In this document: piece by piece, positions 8,221 through 19,000 of the stretch
Position numbering within the stretch: position 1 is the first letter of the stretch
Layout: every line of letters begins with the position of its first letter
DNA from: DATGZX01 sp035296965
Lineage (GTDB): Bacteria; Planctomycetota; Planctomycetia; Gemmatales; Gemmataceae
NCBI GenBank assembly: GCA_035296965.1
Contig: DATGZX010000380.1
Span: forward strand, 62,001-126,000
DNA length: 64,000 nucleotides
Reading direction: 5' to 3'
Made by a program: the position numbers and the translations under genes
Notes under the pieces: model-generated
Databases searched by the model: none
Told to the model about the DNA's origin: nothing
The model's input: only the letters and a program-made list of their open reading frames with translations

Positions 8221-8970
8221 TCACGATACCTGAATGAGCTTAACCAGGATCACGTTCAAAGCGAGCACCAGGATGGTGGCCAGAACGACGCTCCTGGTTG
8301 CGGCCTGCCCGACACCTTCGGCACCTCCGGTCGCGTTGATGCCGTAGTAGCAGCCAGTCAGGCCAATTGCGTAGCCAAACACAATTGTTCTGAGGGTTGC
8401 AGGAATCACCTTTTGGAGAGTCAAGACACGCAGGCACTCATTCGAGAACTGGGTGTAGCTCATGCTGCCGCCCACCGCTTCGGCGACGAAGCCCGAGCCA
8501 ATAGCCAGGTAGACGATAAAAACGGTGAGGAGGGGCAGGGCGATCATACAAGCCAGGACACGGGGCGCCACCAGCTTGCGCATCGGCGAGAGGCCCAGCG
8601 ATTCGAGGGCGTCGATTTGTTCTGTCAAGCGCATTGAGCCCAACTCGGCCCCGAGGCTTGCCCCGGAACGGCCGGCGATAAGGAGCCCGGCGCCTATGGG
8701 CGCGAACTCGGATACCACGGCAAGCGTTAAACCTTGGGGCAGGTACTGCAAAGCGCCAGGGCCGCCGACATCTCGAAGGGCCTGGCGCAGTTCAAGCCAG
8801 ACGACCGTTCCGAGCGCGATACCACCAACCAAGCCCAGGGGCAGAGCGCCCAGGAGAACTTGGTAAAGCTGAACAACTAGCTGACGCGGCTGTCCAAGTG
8901 CCAGAGGAAGCGACAAAAGCGTCCTGAAGGCGAAGGAAAGATAGCGCCCAATTGCAGCAAGCGTGTTCAA
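8221..8970 (-). CDS. MlaE/YrbE-family ABC transporter permease
   Basis: Inner-membrane permease of the Mla/MCE lipid transport family, about 249 residues with five or six hydrophobic segments. The typical core is present: VVSEFAPIGAGLLIAGRSGA followed by GSMRLTEQIDALESLGLSP, the conserved cytoplasmic coupling region, then PRVLACMIALPLLT. The start codon is TTG at 8970; an in-frame stop lies 30 bases upstream and no ATG is available before the first membrane segment. The ATPase (MlaF) and substrate-binding (MlaD) genes are not adjacent. A gene for an unknown 132-residue protein ends 20 bases upstream on the same strand, so the two may be co-transcribed. The substrate is unknown; phospholipid transport is the family expectation. 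Confidence 0.88.
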   Translation of the reverse strand: MNTLAAIGRYLSFAFRTLLSLPLALGQPRQLVVQLYQVLLGALPLGLVGGIALGTVVWLELRQALRDVGGPGALQYLPQGLTLAVVSEFAPIGAGLLIAGRSGASLGAELGSMRLTEQIDALESLGLSPMRKLVAPRVLACMIALPLLTVFIVYLAIGSGFVAEAVGGSMSYTQFSNECLRVLTLQKVIPATLRTIVFGYAIGLTGCYYGINATGGAEGVGQAATRSVVLATILVLALNVILVKLIQVS

Positions 8971-8989
8971 GGGATGATCGCGGACCGAG

Positions 8990-9388
8990 CTATGCTCCTA
9001 CCAGGCTCGTTTGTTCGGATGGCGTATCCCGAAGGCTACGCCGGCGCATGGCCTCTTCACGGAAAGCTGCCAACAACTCCGATCGAACCTCCCAGTTCTG
9101 ACTGCCGCGCGAATCCCACTCTCGAATGACATGGGAAGTTGCGGGATTGAGACCTGCGACGCGATGGAGCCAGCTGATCCCCGCATCCACAGTTAGATGT
9201 GAAGTGCGCGGGTGATTCCACGCCACGTGAGTGGCCAGGCATCCCATGGGCACGGCTTTCGTGAAGCAGCCGTGGATCAGGAGGGGACTACCCTTTTCCA
9301 ATAGTTCGATCAGACGCTCGAGGCCAGTGTCTGAAATGTTCGGCAACCATGAGGACCGCAGCTCGCGAAGGCAATCCTGAGAAAGCAT
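8990..9388 (-). CDS. Hypothetical protein, 132 residues, upstream of mlaE
   Basis: I do not recognise the family. From ATG 9388, which has AGGAG eight bases upstream, the product is a soluble 132-residue protein with no signal peptide or membrane segment. It contains a compact, conserved-looking core LIHGCFTKAVPMGCLATHVAWNH, with two Cys and two His, then LHRVAGLNPATSHVIREWD and a basic, Arg-rich C-terminal helix (REEAMRRRSLRD). The Cys/His pattern could bind a metal but this is only a suggestion. A longer frame upstream (to 9589) runs into the hairpin repeats and lacks a ribosome-binding site, so I rejected it. It ends 20 bases before the mlaE-like start, suggesting an operon. Confidence 0.7.
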   Translation of the reverse strand: MLSQDCLRELRSSWLPNISDTGLERLIELLEKGSPLLIHGCFTKAVPMGCLATHVAWNHPRTSHLTVDAGISWLHRVAGLNPATSHVIREWDSRGSQNWEVRSELLAAFREEAMRRRSLRDTPSEQTSLVGA

Positions 9389-9560
9389 GGCCGGACTCCT
9401 AGAAGGGGACCACCACATCACCGCTGGAATGGTATCTGAGCCAAACGTCCAGCTGGCACTTATTATATCCCAAGCAGCCCGCTTAGCGCCAAGTACTTTT
9501 GCGTGGGAAAGACGCCGCAGCCGGCTGCAGTACGAGATCACCTCAGTCTGGGCCAGGTTG

Positions 9561-9682
9561 TAGCACAAGCTGATAGCTTGTGCGAGCAATCGCTGTGCTA
9601 ATCCATTTGCAGCCCGTTATCGAATAGCACAAGCTACCAGTGCAGCTCGTCATCGAATAGCACAAGCTACCAGCTTGTGCTA
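9561..9682. repeat. TAGCACAAGCT palindromic repeat cluster (three copies)
   Basis: Copy 1 at 9561-9583 is GCACAAGCT-GAT-AGCTTGTGC. Copy 2 at 9625-9640 is a half unit, TAGCACAAGCTACCAG. Copy 3 at 9658-9682 is a complete hairpin, TAGCACAAGCT-ACC-AGCTTGTGCTA. Copies 2 and 3 share an upstream TATCGAA/CATCGAA context, giving a 33-base tandem period. Probably a REP-like dispersed element. The spacing is irregular and there are no spacers, so it is not CRISPR. Confidence 0.75.
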
Positions 9683-9874
9683 CAGCCAGAGTGGCAGTTT
9701 GAGTTACGGCTGCAGCTCACTTGGCACTGCCTCCCTGCCTTCGACAATCCCCATCGACCCGCCGATCGATTCTCAGGCAGAAATGGATGAGCAATCAGCG
9801 CTCCACAGCAGTGAAGCACAGACTACGAGCCCGTGCCACAATGGCGGGCGTTCCCTTGAACATCCTTGAGGGAG

Positions 9875-9911
9875 AAAAAACCCCGCCGTTCGCGGGTGCG
9901 AAGCGGCGGGG
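9875..9911 (-). terminator. Strong intrinsic terminator for ilvC
   Basis: On the minus strand a GC-rich stem, CCCCGCCGCTTCGC paired with GCGAACGGCGGGG around an ACCC loop (one-base bulge), is followed directly by six Ts. It lies about 150 bases past the ilvC stop codon and in its orientation. This is the clearest factor-independent terminator in the window. Confidence 0.88.
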
Positions 9912-10059
9912 CCGGAACAGAGAAGAGGCCAATACAAGGGAGGAGGTTAACCCGCCTCACCTACCCTGTCAATCCTTTTTTTGAAAAATGCGCAAAGTTT
10001 CGCGCGATAGGGTTCGGCTGACCACTAGAGATTGTATGTACAGTAGCCTCCGTGGCGAG

Positions 10060-11121
10060 TCAAGTATTCGCTTTCGGGGCGCGTTCGGGCCGGAGGGAGC
10101 GTACGATCGCGCCGGCTTGCCACATTTCGCTGGCAGCCACAGCCTTCAATTCCTCTTCGAGCCGCTCGCGATAATCCTTCCGGCTATTGGACTCAAGTAC
10201 GCGGCGAGTCTCGTCACCTGCTTCTACCTTTCGATAGAGTTCTTCCATAAGGGGTTTGGCAACGTCGCGAAAGCGCTTGAACCAGTCCAGGGCGCCACGC
10301 TGGGCGGTGGTGGAGCAGTTTGCGTACATCCAGTCCATGCCGTTTTCGGCAATCAGCGGATACAGGCTCTGCGTGGCCTCCTCCACGGTTTCATTAAACG
10401 CCTCGCACGGAGAATGGCCGTGCTCGCGGAGAACCTCGTATTGCGCGAGCCACAAGCCGTAGATCGCGCCCATGAGGACGCCACGCTCGCCGGTGAGGTC
10501 GCTGACGACCTCCTTTTTGAAGGTGGTTTCAAACAGATAGCCGGAGCCGATGGCGATGCCGCAGGCTAAGCAACGGTCTAGGGCATGACCGGTGGCGTCC
10601 TGGTGAACTGCGTAACTGCTGTTGATGCCTTTGCCTTCCAGGAAAAGCCGGCGAACGCTGGTTCCCGAACCCTTCGGGGCGACCAGGATCACGTCGATGT
10701 CTTTCGGTGGGATGACCCCGGTCTGGTCACTGTAGACGATGCTGAAGCCATGCGAGAAATAGAGCGCCTTGCCGGGGGTCAGGAGCGGCTTGAGCTTGGG
10801 CCATTGCTCTTTCTGGCCGGCATCGGAGAGAAGATACTGCACGATCGTGCCACGCTGGGCCGCCTCATCCAGTGCGAAAAGTGTCCTTCCAGGAACCCAG
10901 CCATCCTTCATGGCTGCATCCCAGCCTCTGCCCTTGTCGCGCAGGCCAATGATGACGTTGACGCCGTTGTCCTTCATGTTGAGGGATTGGCTTCGGCCTT
11001 GGACCCCGTAACCCAAAACCGCCACGGTTTCCTTGGCAAATATCTCGCGGAGCCGCTGCGGGGGAAAATCACTGCGTTCTACAACCGTCTCGCTGGTGTT
11101 GCCAATCTGAATCTTGCGCAT
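10060..11121 (-). CDS. ilvC: Ketol-acid reductoisomerase (fungal Ilv5-like type)
   Basis: Second step of branched-chain amino acid synthesis: isomerises and reduces acetolactate or acetohydroxybutyrate with NADPH and Mg2+ in the cytoplasm. The product is 353 residues. The Rossmann motif GYGVQG is at residues 37-42, followed by LNMKDNGVNVIIGLRD. The KARI C-terminal knotted domain carries EAFNETVEEATQSLYPLI and MYANCSTTAQRGALDWFKRF. These segments closely resemble what I remember of yeast Ilv5 rather than the E. coli or cyanobacterial forms. The ATG at 11121 has AAGGAT about ten bases upstream. It is monocistronic here, with its own terminator at 9875-9911; ilvB/ilvN/ilvD are not adjacent. Confidence 0.95.
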   Translation of the reverse strand: MRKIQIGNTSETVVERSDFPPQRLREIFAKETVAVLGYGVQGRSQSLNMKDNGVNVIIGLRDKGRGWDAAMKDGWVPGRTLFALDEAAQRGTIVQYLLSDAGQKEQWPKLKPLLTPGKALYFSHGFSIVYSDQTGVIPPKDIDVILVAPKGSGTSVRRLFLEGKGINSSYAVHQDATGHALDRCLACGIAIGSGYLFETTFKKEVVSDLTGERGVLMGAIYGLWLAQYEVLREHGHSPCEAFNETVEEATQSLYPLIAENGMDWMYANCSTTAQRGALDWFKRFRDVAKPLMEELYRKVEAGDETRRVLESNSRKDYRERLEEELKAVAASEMWQAGAIVRSLRPERAPKANT

Positions 11122-11210
11122 CGCTTTAATCCTTCGTGCATTGTTCGTACTCTGTACCAGTCAGAGATTCTGGCGTGAATCCCTGCCTCCTGTATCACCA
11201 CGCTTGATTG

Positions 11211-11272
11211 GGCAGCGGCGTAGGACAGATTTCCCAATCTGTCCGGTCAAGTTGGAAACCTGACCTACTGCC
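11211..11272. repeat. Palindromic repeat able to fold as a three-way junction
   Basis: An outer GGCAG/CTGCC and GTAGG/CCTAC stem encloses two hairpins. The first is GGACAGATT-TCCC-AATCTGTCC, a perfect 9-bp stem; the second is GGTCAAGTT-GGA-AACCTGACC with a single mismatch. It lies between the divergent ilvC and dipeptidase genes. I recall TAGGACAGATTT...TGACCTA repeats as common in planctomycete genomes, but copy number cannot be checked here. Confidence 0.72.
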
Positions 11273-11359
11273 GAATCCCGCACGGTCATATAGCATTCAC
11301 TCAGTGTATACTTTGCGTTCGCCACGGACTACGGACCATGGACCAAGGATTCCAAACGC

Positions 11360-12439
11360 ATGCTTATCTTTGATGCCCACCTCGACCTCGCCTGGAATGC
11401 TCTGGACTGGAACCGGGACCTTCTTCAGCCGGTCGCCGAGATTCGACAACGCGAACGCGACCAGGGCATGACGGATAAGGGACGCGGCTGCAATACGGTA
11501 TCATTCCCCGAATTGCGGCGCGGCCAAGTCGGCATATTCATTGCCACCTTGCTGGCTCGTCTGTTGAGACCAAATCTGGTGCCCGCGATCCAACGGTACG
11601 CATCGATGGAGGCGGCACATGCCGCCGCGCACGGTCAGATGGCCTATTATCGCTGCCTCGAGCAAAAGGGGACGCTACGCTGGATCAAGGACTGGCCAGG
11701 CTTGCAGTCTCATGCCCAAGCGTGGTTGGAGGATGGCCGGAAGGATCACCCGCTGGGATTCATCCTCAGCATGGAGGGAGCAGACCCGGTTCTCGCACCC
11801 GATGAGGTCGAGGAATGGTGGAAGGCTGGCCTACGAATCATCGGTCCAGCTCACTATGGTGTGAGCCCGTACGCCCATGGCACTGGGACGGAAGGGGGAT
11901 TATTTCCACTTGGCCGCCCCCTCCTGAGGGAAATGGAACGGGTTGGCATGATCTTGGATGTCACCCATCTCTCCGATCAGTGCTTTGATGAGGCTCTGGA
12001 AGTGTACGGCGGGCCCATCCTTGCAAGTCATCACAATTGTCGCGCCCTCGTGCCCAACCAAAGGCAGCTTACGGATGAGCAGATCAAACGCTTGGTCAGC
12101 CGCGGAGCCGTCATCGGCGGCGCGCTCGATACCTGGATGCTTTACCCAACATGGATACGCGGCACGACGCGTGCAGAGGACGTTCAGGTCAAGCTGGCGA
12201 CAATTGTCGATCACATGGACCGTGTCTGCCAGATCGCGGGGAACGCGTTGCATGCCGGCATCGGTACAGATTTGGATGGCGGCTTTGGCCGCGAACAATC
12301 TCCAATCGATCTGGATACTATTGCGGATCTGCAACGATTGCCGGAGTTGCTTTCTGCACGGGGGTTCGACCAAGAAGCAACCAGGGGCATCATGTATGGG
12401 AACTGGATGCGGTTCTTTCGCGAGGCATGGATGCGCTGA
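11360..12439 (+). CDS. Membrane dipeptidase family protein (peptidase M19)
   Basis: A 359-residue metal-dependent hydrolase of the renal dipeptidase family, amidohydrolase fold; family members hydrolyse dipeptides, often with a D-residue. Metal ligands are visible in order: H7 and D9 in DAHLDL, E139 in SMEGAD, H203 in VTHLSD, and the HH pair at 224-225 in SHHNCRAL, with GTDLDGG near residue 308. No signal peptide is seen, so a cytoplasmic location is likely. The start ATG at 11360 has AAGG nearby but a weak ribosome-binding site. It stands alone, after a palindromic repeat and before a 600-base gap. Substrate unknown. Confidence 0.9.
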   Translation: MLIFDAHLDLAWNALDWNRDLLQPVAEIRQRERDQGMTDKGRGCNTVSFPELRRGQVGIFIATLLARLLRPNLVPAIQRYASMEAAHAAAHGQMAYYRCLEQKGTLRWIKDWPGLQSHAQAWLEDGRKDHPLGFILSMEGADPVLAPDEVEEWWKAGLRIIGPAHYGVSPYAHGTGTEGGLFPLGRPLLREMERVGMILDVTHLSDQCFDEALEVYGGPILASHHNCRALVPNQRQLTDEQIKRLVSRGAVIGGALDTWMLYPTWIRGTTRAEDVQVKLATIVDHMDRVCQIAGNALHAGIGTDLDGGFGREQSPIDLDTIADLQRLPELLSARGFDQEATRGIMYGNWMRFFREAWMR

Positions 12440-13042
12440 GGCTTCATTCTTGAGCGCGATTGCCCGATCTTGCCCCAAATTCGTACCCGCTGGGCTGCTG
12501 CGAGTCGATTCCTCAGGCTGTTGAGCACCACCGCCAGGGCAGGTCAATTAGCCAGAAACCTGCAAAGTCTTCTTGTCTTACCCTGTTATCTGCCAATTGC
12601 CCAGCTTTCCGGTTGCCCATGTTGCGACCAGGCGCTAACATTGAGAGGAAATCTGGGAGGGGAGAAGGGCTATCCATCCGTCCAGACCAAAATCTGCGCT
12701 CGGTCCCGGAACCCGAGCGAACGACTGCTTCCGAATAACTGTTGCAACCGCCATAACCATCGCCGAGCGCGACTTGCGCGCACCAGATTCAGAGTCCGCG
12801 CTTCGCGTCGGCTGGGCATTAAGCCGAAATGGAAGAAGGTGCACAGGATTGGAAGCTGTTAACGAGTCCGGCAATCGTTTGGGTCTTGAGGTTCGTCTTT
12901 ATTTTAGTTCCTGCGCAGGGTGAAACCGGAACCCGCTTTGCGCACGGTTTGTCGCAACTTGTCTTCGACTGGTGGCCGAGAAGAGGCGAGCAGGGTCGCT
13001 CGCGAGCCGGCACCTCTGGAAATCATGCCGAGGAATGCTTTC
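12440..13042. other. Intergenic region upstream of the giant secreted protein gene
   Basis: Several short frames exist but none has a ribosome-binding site or recognisable family. The giant gene's frame is open from 12920, but the best Shine-Dalgarno/ATG pair is at 13043. The promoter for the giant gene must lie here; I could not pick it out confidently. Confidence 0.5.
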
Positions 13043-16000
13043 ATGACGTTCCAATCATTTTTACGGCTCTTGCGTCAGCGTCAACCTGGCCAGCGTAACC
13101 AACGAAAGGACCGTCTTAGTTCACGGTCGTCACGCCTCTGCGTGGAGCGCCTGGAGAGCCGTGAGCTTCTCTCGGCCGTCCCGCCCGCGATCATCGCGGT
13201 GACTCCTGCCGATGGCAGCCCGGTGCAGGGAGCACCTCCTTTGGGTTCGGAACCCAAACTGACGGTCACCTTTTCTCAAAATGTTGTTGTTGCGGAAGCG
13301 GACAACGTCAGCAATTATCTCCTCTTCGGTTCCCATAACAATCAGATCACGGTCGACGCAGCTAGTTACGTGTTCAACGGGGGCACTGGCCAGGGAATCG
13401 TCACCCTGACGTATCACGACCCAGTGACCAACCCAAGCGATGATCCGAACCAAGGGCTGGTCACCGACACTTACACGCTCTTCGTCCGCGCCGCCAACAT
13501 CCATGCCGACCTCGGCGGTGGAACGGATGGATTAGCCGTTGGCCAACCGGGTCAATTGGCGGTCGCAAACCACGGATCCAACAACGTTTCGCTCGTCAAC
13601 ATCGTTTCGCAGACCCTGGCCAACGGCTCACCTGGTCCAGTGGATGGCACGTTGGGAGCCATTTCCAACTATCCGGTTGCACAGTCCTCGACGGTCACCG
13701 CGGTGCAGGTCGCGTCCGTGCTGGGCAACGTCAACACGCCCGACCTGGTAGTTCTGACCGACACGCAAGTCGTGATCTTGCCGGGCAAGGCGGGTGGCGG
13801 ATTCTCGACTGACCCAGCGACGATTCGGAGGCTGAATTTGCCCGCCGGCTCGCGTGCCGGCTCTATGGTGGTCGCGGACCTCAATGCCGACGGTTTGCTG
13901 GACATCGCTGTCGCCGACTCGAGATATGTCGGGGGCGTGCCGCAGGGCAACAACAGCGTTACCGTATTCCTGAATTCCACGGTTGGCTTCTCGGCGGGCA
14001 CAAGCTATGCGGCTGGTGCGAACCCGATCGGGATCGTTGCGGGAGACTTCGACCTGGCCGGTCTCACCGACCTGGCGGTGGCCAACGCGGGCAAGGATAC
14101 CGGGGGCAATTTCGACATCAATCTGCTGTTCAACAGGGGCGGAATCAACATCGGCACTTTTGGCGCAGCAGTGCCCATTCAGACCGGCAAGACCGCCGCA
14201 ACCGATATGGTGATTGGCGATCCGAACGGCTCTCTTTCAAGTCCAGAAACGAGAGGAGATCTGATCAGGACAGCCGCTCATCCCAACCAGGCCGACTTCG
14301 CCATATCGACCACGAGCGGCGTGGTGGTGATGGAGAATGTCAGTCCTTCGCTCCTTGGACCAGGCAGCGACTTCATCCCAATCAGTCTGCCCACGGACAT
14401 TGTTTCCAGAGCTACCTCCGTGACGGTCGGCAATTTCTCGGACCGTACCGACGGACTTTTGGACATCGCGGTCACGGATGGACAGAACATCTTTGTCTTC
14501 AAAAACGACGCGTCAGCCCCAAGCGGCTTCGACGACGCGGTCAAAATCACTGTTGGTGGCAGCAATATCACCAAGCTCTTTGCCCGGCAAGTTCAAACTT
14601 CGCCTCCCTCGGGCACCCACACGGCCGACATCTTGGCCGTGGACGAAGCAACCTCGCAGGTGATCGTCGTCCTGAACAACTCCACGGTCAACAACACCTT
14701 GAGTTTCAGCACGACCATTGGCCGCTATCGGGTCGACAGCAACCCGCTCAGTCTCGATGTGACGGATGCCAGCGGAGATGGTGTACCCGATGCGATCACC
14801 GCCAACTCCGGCGGCAGCGACGTTTCTGTAGTGCGTGGCATGGGAGACGGGACTTTCCTGACTTCCACGGAGCAGGGCATCCAGGGGTCTGGCCCCGATG
14901 CCATCGCCGTGGGCGACCTGGTCAACAATGGCTTGCCCGACATCGTCATCGCCGATCAGAACTCCAACACTGTCGAGGTTTTCCTGGCGCAGGGAAACGG
15001 CACGTACAGCGAATCTTCCTACGCCGTCGGTCAGGATCCCGTGGCCGTCGCTCTTGGCGACATCAATGGCGACGGCTTCGAGGACATTGTGGTCGCCAAC
15101 CAGTTGGATAACACGCTCGCATTCCTGATCAACAACGGTCACGGCGGGTTCACTCTCGAGACCAATTCCAGTGGCGGTCCCTATCTGCTCAAGACTGGAC
15201 CGACGCCCACCGACATCGCGCTTGGCGATTTCGCCCATAACGGCGTAATGGATATTGCTGTTTCGCACACGGGCAACGGCAGCGTTGGCCGCGGCGTGAG
15301 TGTCTTCCTCGGCATCAAGAGCACGACAACGGGCCTGGAGACAGGCACGTTTCAGCCACCCGTCGAATATGCAACCTCGCTGAACGCGGTGGCCGTCACA
15401 GCGGCTGATTTCAATAGGGACGGCATCCTGGATCTGGCGGTGTTGGACAAAGAAGGAACCGGCCAGGTCGCCATCCTGCAAGGCACAGGTACTGGGGCTT
15501 TCACGCAAACAGGGCTCTTCCCGGCCGGCGCGGATCCCACAAGCTTCACCGTCGGCGACTTGAATCGGGACGGCTATCCGGACATCGTCGTCGCCGATAC
15601 CGATCCCGTGACGAACAGCGGTTCCTTGGCAGTGCTGCTGAATGCGGCCGGGAACGGATTCAATGCGCCAACTTACATTACTTCGCCACAATTCAGCGGC
15701 GTGCCTTTCCAATCCGTGATCGTCACCGACGTGAATCAGGACCTCTATCCGGACATTGTGGTTTCAACGGGGGCAGGCTCAGGAAATAACCTCTTCACTC
15801 TCCTTGGCAACGGGGATGGCACATTCCAGCAGCCCACCTTCCCGTACGCGGTCAGCGGCGGTAGTTCCGCGCCGAGCTACGTGGCCCTGGTCAGCGACCC
15901 CTTCGTCAGGGTCACGACATTCACCACCAGCGGAACGCTTGTCGGTCCCAACCTAATCGCCAACGGCTCTTTCGAGACGTTGTCACTTAGCAACGGCGGC

Positions 16001-19000
16001 AGCACTCCCGAGAAGGGCAACCTGGTCGGCTGGAGCACGTACGACGAATTGAACAGCAACGGCCAATGGGGTCCGGAAACCGGTACAGTGAGCCCGCTGA
16101 GTTCCACTACCGTGCCGGTCCCTCCGCAGGGCAGCTACGCCGCCATGCTCGACCAAAGCTATTTGCCTTTATTCACCGCTAGCCAAGTGCCCACCAACGG
16201 TGCCAACGATTTGGCAACAGACGGGACCCACATCCTCTATCAAGACATTGTCATTTCGCCGACGGCGACTCTCGTTCAGCTCTCTTTCCAGTTGTACATC
16301 GACAACACCAATGCTGTCATCAACGGCGTCAACACCTATTCAAACACAACGCTCAACCCTTCTTTGGATTACATCCAGAGCGAAAACAGCCAGACTCCCA
16401 ATCAGCAGGTGAGTATCGACATCATGGATCCGACCTTCAGCCTCCTGTCGGTACCGGCCGCCGGCCAAACCACGGGCAATGGCGTCCTCCAGAGCATTTT
16501 CCAGACCAATTCTACGACACTTTTCGGGACAACCCGCAATGGTGCGCCTGGCCTGCAGTACATGAACATCCAGGACATCCTGGCCGGCGAAGCGATCGGC
16601 TACAACGTCTTGCCGGCGCAATTGGCCGCCCAGGCCAAGATCGAGGAAACGACCACACTCAATCTGACGGGCCTCAAGTTCCCGACTCAGGACCGAACAG
16701 TGCGCTTGCGCATCGCGGTTGCGAATACCCTGGGCCAGCTCATCGTTGGCGTGGACAACGTCAAAGTCACCGAAGTTTACAACGATACCGAAGCGCCGAT
16801 ACTCACCGGCCTGCAGTTGCGCAATCCAGGGTTTGGAGTGACACCCACGAACGCAGGCGATACGACCGACCCCACGATCCAGGGCGTGGCTTCCGACAAT
16901 GGCAGTGTGAACAATATTGCCTACGTCCTGGTCGATACGCAGTTCAATCAGCCGGGTCATACGAATTTTCAACCCGGGGCTGGAGTCTACCGTACCAACA
17001 CATTTGACGCGGTCGGCAATTGGGTGACCTCCTTGCCGCTTGATCTGCCCAGCCAGATTGTCAATGGCCAGGTAGTTCCGACGGTTGTCGGGGTTGAGGT
17101 CGTTGATAAGGCAGGCAATACGTCGGAGCAATCCCTTAGTTTTATTAACCAGGGCCCTAACCAGGGTGTTTGGCAATCGATGGGCCCTGGACCAATCGAC
17201 ACGACAGGGATAGGTCTCGACTACACCTCCGTCTCGGGCGAGGTTACAGCGATCGCCGTCGATCCGCGCGATACGAGCGGAAACACCTTCTATGTGGGGT
17301 CGGCGAACGGCGGGGTCTGGAAAACCACTGACGGCGGCGTGGATTGGACCCCCGAGATGAACACGCTGACAGATGCCAACGGCAATCCGGTATCGGCATC
17401 CATCGGCGCGCTTGCGATCGACCCGACTACGCCCAATGACGTGTTCGCCGGAACGGGAATTCCTAATCACGCCTACGACAGTCAGACCGGCTTCGGTCTC
17501 TTCGAGAGTACCACCGCAGGCAAGTCGTGGTCGCAAATCGGCGGCACAGTGTTCGCAAATTCTCGCATTTCCACCATTGCGGTCGCCCGACCGGATCTCC
17601 AGGGCATCACGGACATCTACGTGGCAGTGGCGGTGGGGGGCCAGTTCGGCCCTGGGCTCTATCGATCCCAGGACGGTGGTAAAACCTGGACGAACGTCCT
17701 TAACCCGAACAACATGTTCCTGCACGGCGGTGGAACGCTGGCTTCGCTGGGAGTGACCAGCGTCGCTTCGGTCACCGATCTGGTGATCGACCGGCTCGCC
17801 CACGAGGACCACGACCTCTATATCGGCATCGGTAACATCGGCTTCGTGAATCCAGCCACGGGAAATGCCGGGTTGTCGGCCGGCCTGTGGCAGTCCCCAG
17901 ACGCAGGCGCCACGTGGTTCCAGCAGACGGGCGGGGTAACTCCTTTCGTGCACAATGATACGCTGCCGACCGGCAACAACGTCGGCAAGATTGAGCTGGC
18001 GATTCCCGAGACTCGAGTTCAAGACGACGGCATCATTTATGTCATGATCTCCGATGCGGTCCCGTTCGGCTCGACGACCGACGCCGGCTCAACGCGTGGC
18101 TCTGCGATTGCGGATGCGGCGGGAAATGCGGACCTCTCAGGCCTGTACAAGTCCAAGAACGGCGGCGATGACTGGACCCATGTCATGCTCCGCCAGTCGG
18201 TGCCTATCCCGAACAATCCCAACCATTTCATGAACTTGGAACTTAGTGCGGACGAATCCACGTACGTGGGGAGCCTAGTCGTAGATCCTACGGATCCGAA
18301 TGTTGTTTACCTGGGCGGTGCGCGCCTCGACGACTCCATTCCTGCTCAGCCGACCACTGGATCGATCTGGCCGCAACGGGGCTTCCTCCGCGTCGACACG
18401 AGCGACATGCGCGATACCACGTATTTTGATCCCTTCACCCTCTCGTATATCAATGACGGCGATGACATTCAGAAGGCACTCGCTGCTGGCAAGAATCGCG
18501 CATACCCAGCCGGCGGCGCTTACGTAGGCGAGGGCGTGTACTGGCAGGATCTGGAGCAGAATACGAGCGGAGCCAGCGATATCGCGAACAGTTATTTGCC
18601 TCCGGTGATCCATGACCTGGTCTTCGACAGCCAAGGTCGCCTACTTATCGCCACGGATGGAGGGCTCTGGCGCGGAATCAGCTACGGCTTCGGCTATGAC
18701 TTCAGCAGCAGCCCGGGCGCGATCCTCTCCACGGAATTCATCGGCAACCTGGCCAAAACGCAGGGCATGACCTTCACGAGTCTGAACGGCAACCTGGAGA
18801 TTTCCAACACGTCTTCCGTTGCTATCGACCCGACGAACCCGAACGTCCTCTACAGTGCCAACGGCGAAACCGGTTGGGCCTTGACGGACGGTTCGATCAC
18901 CTGGTCGACCATGGGTGAACTGCCAAATGGACCGACCGAAAGGATCCTGCCGAATGATCCCGGCACTGTCCTCGCGGCGCCCGTGAATCCTACGCTGGTG

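Larger units (their letters stand above)
9389..10059. other. Intergenic region with hairpin repeats and the ilvC terminator
   Basis: No gene is supported. The left part holds three copies of a TAGCACAAGCT palindromic repeat (9561-9682). The right part holds a strong terminator (9875-9911). The stretch between shows nothing recognisable. Confidence 0.6.

Noticed and set aside
9561..9682. CRISPR-like appearance of repeated TAGCACAAGC units
   Set aside because: Only three units, one a half unit, with palindromic structure and no uniform spacers; no cas gene is nearby.
10585..11178. 197-residue plus frame antisense to ilvC
   Set aside because: It lies opposite a clear ilvC gene and has no ribosome-binding site.
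12470..12862. Short plus frames upstream of the giant gene
   Set aside because: Mutually overlapping frames with no start signals or family resemblance.
14513..15712. 399-residue minus frame within the giant gene
   Set aside because: Antisense to FG-GAP repeats with periodic sequence; a repetitive gene yields long shadow frames on the other strand.
16340..18022. 560-residue minus frame within the giant gene
   Set aside because: Same cause as above; no recognisable domain and no ribosome-binding site.
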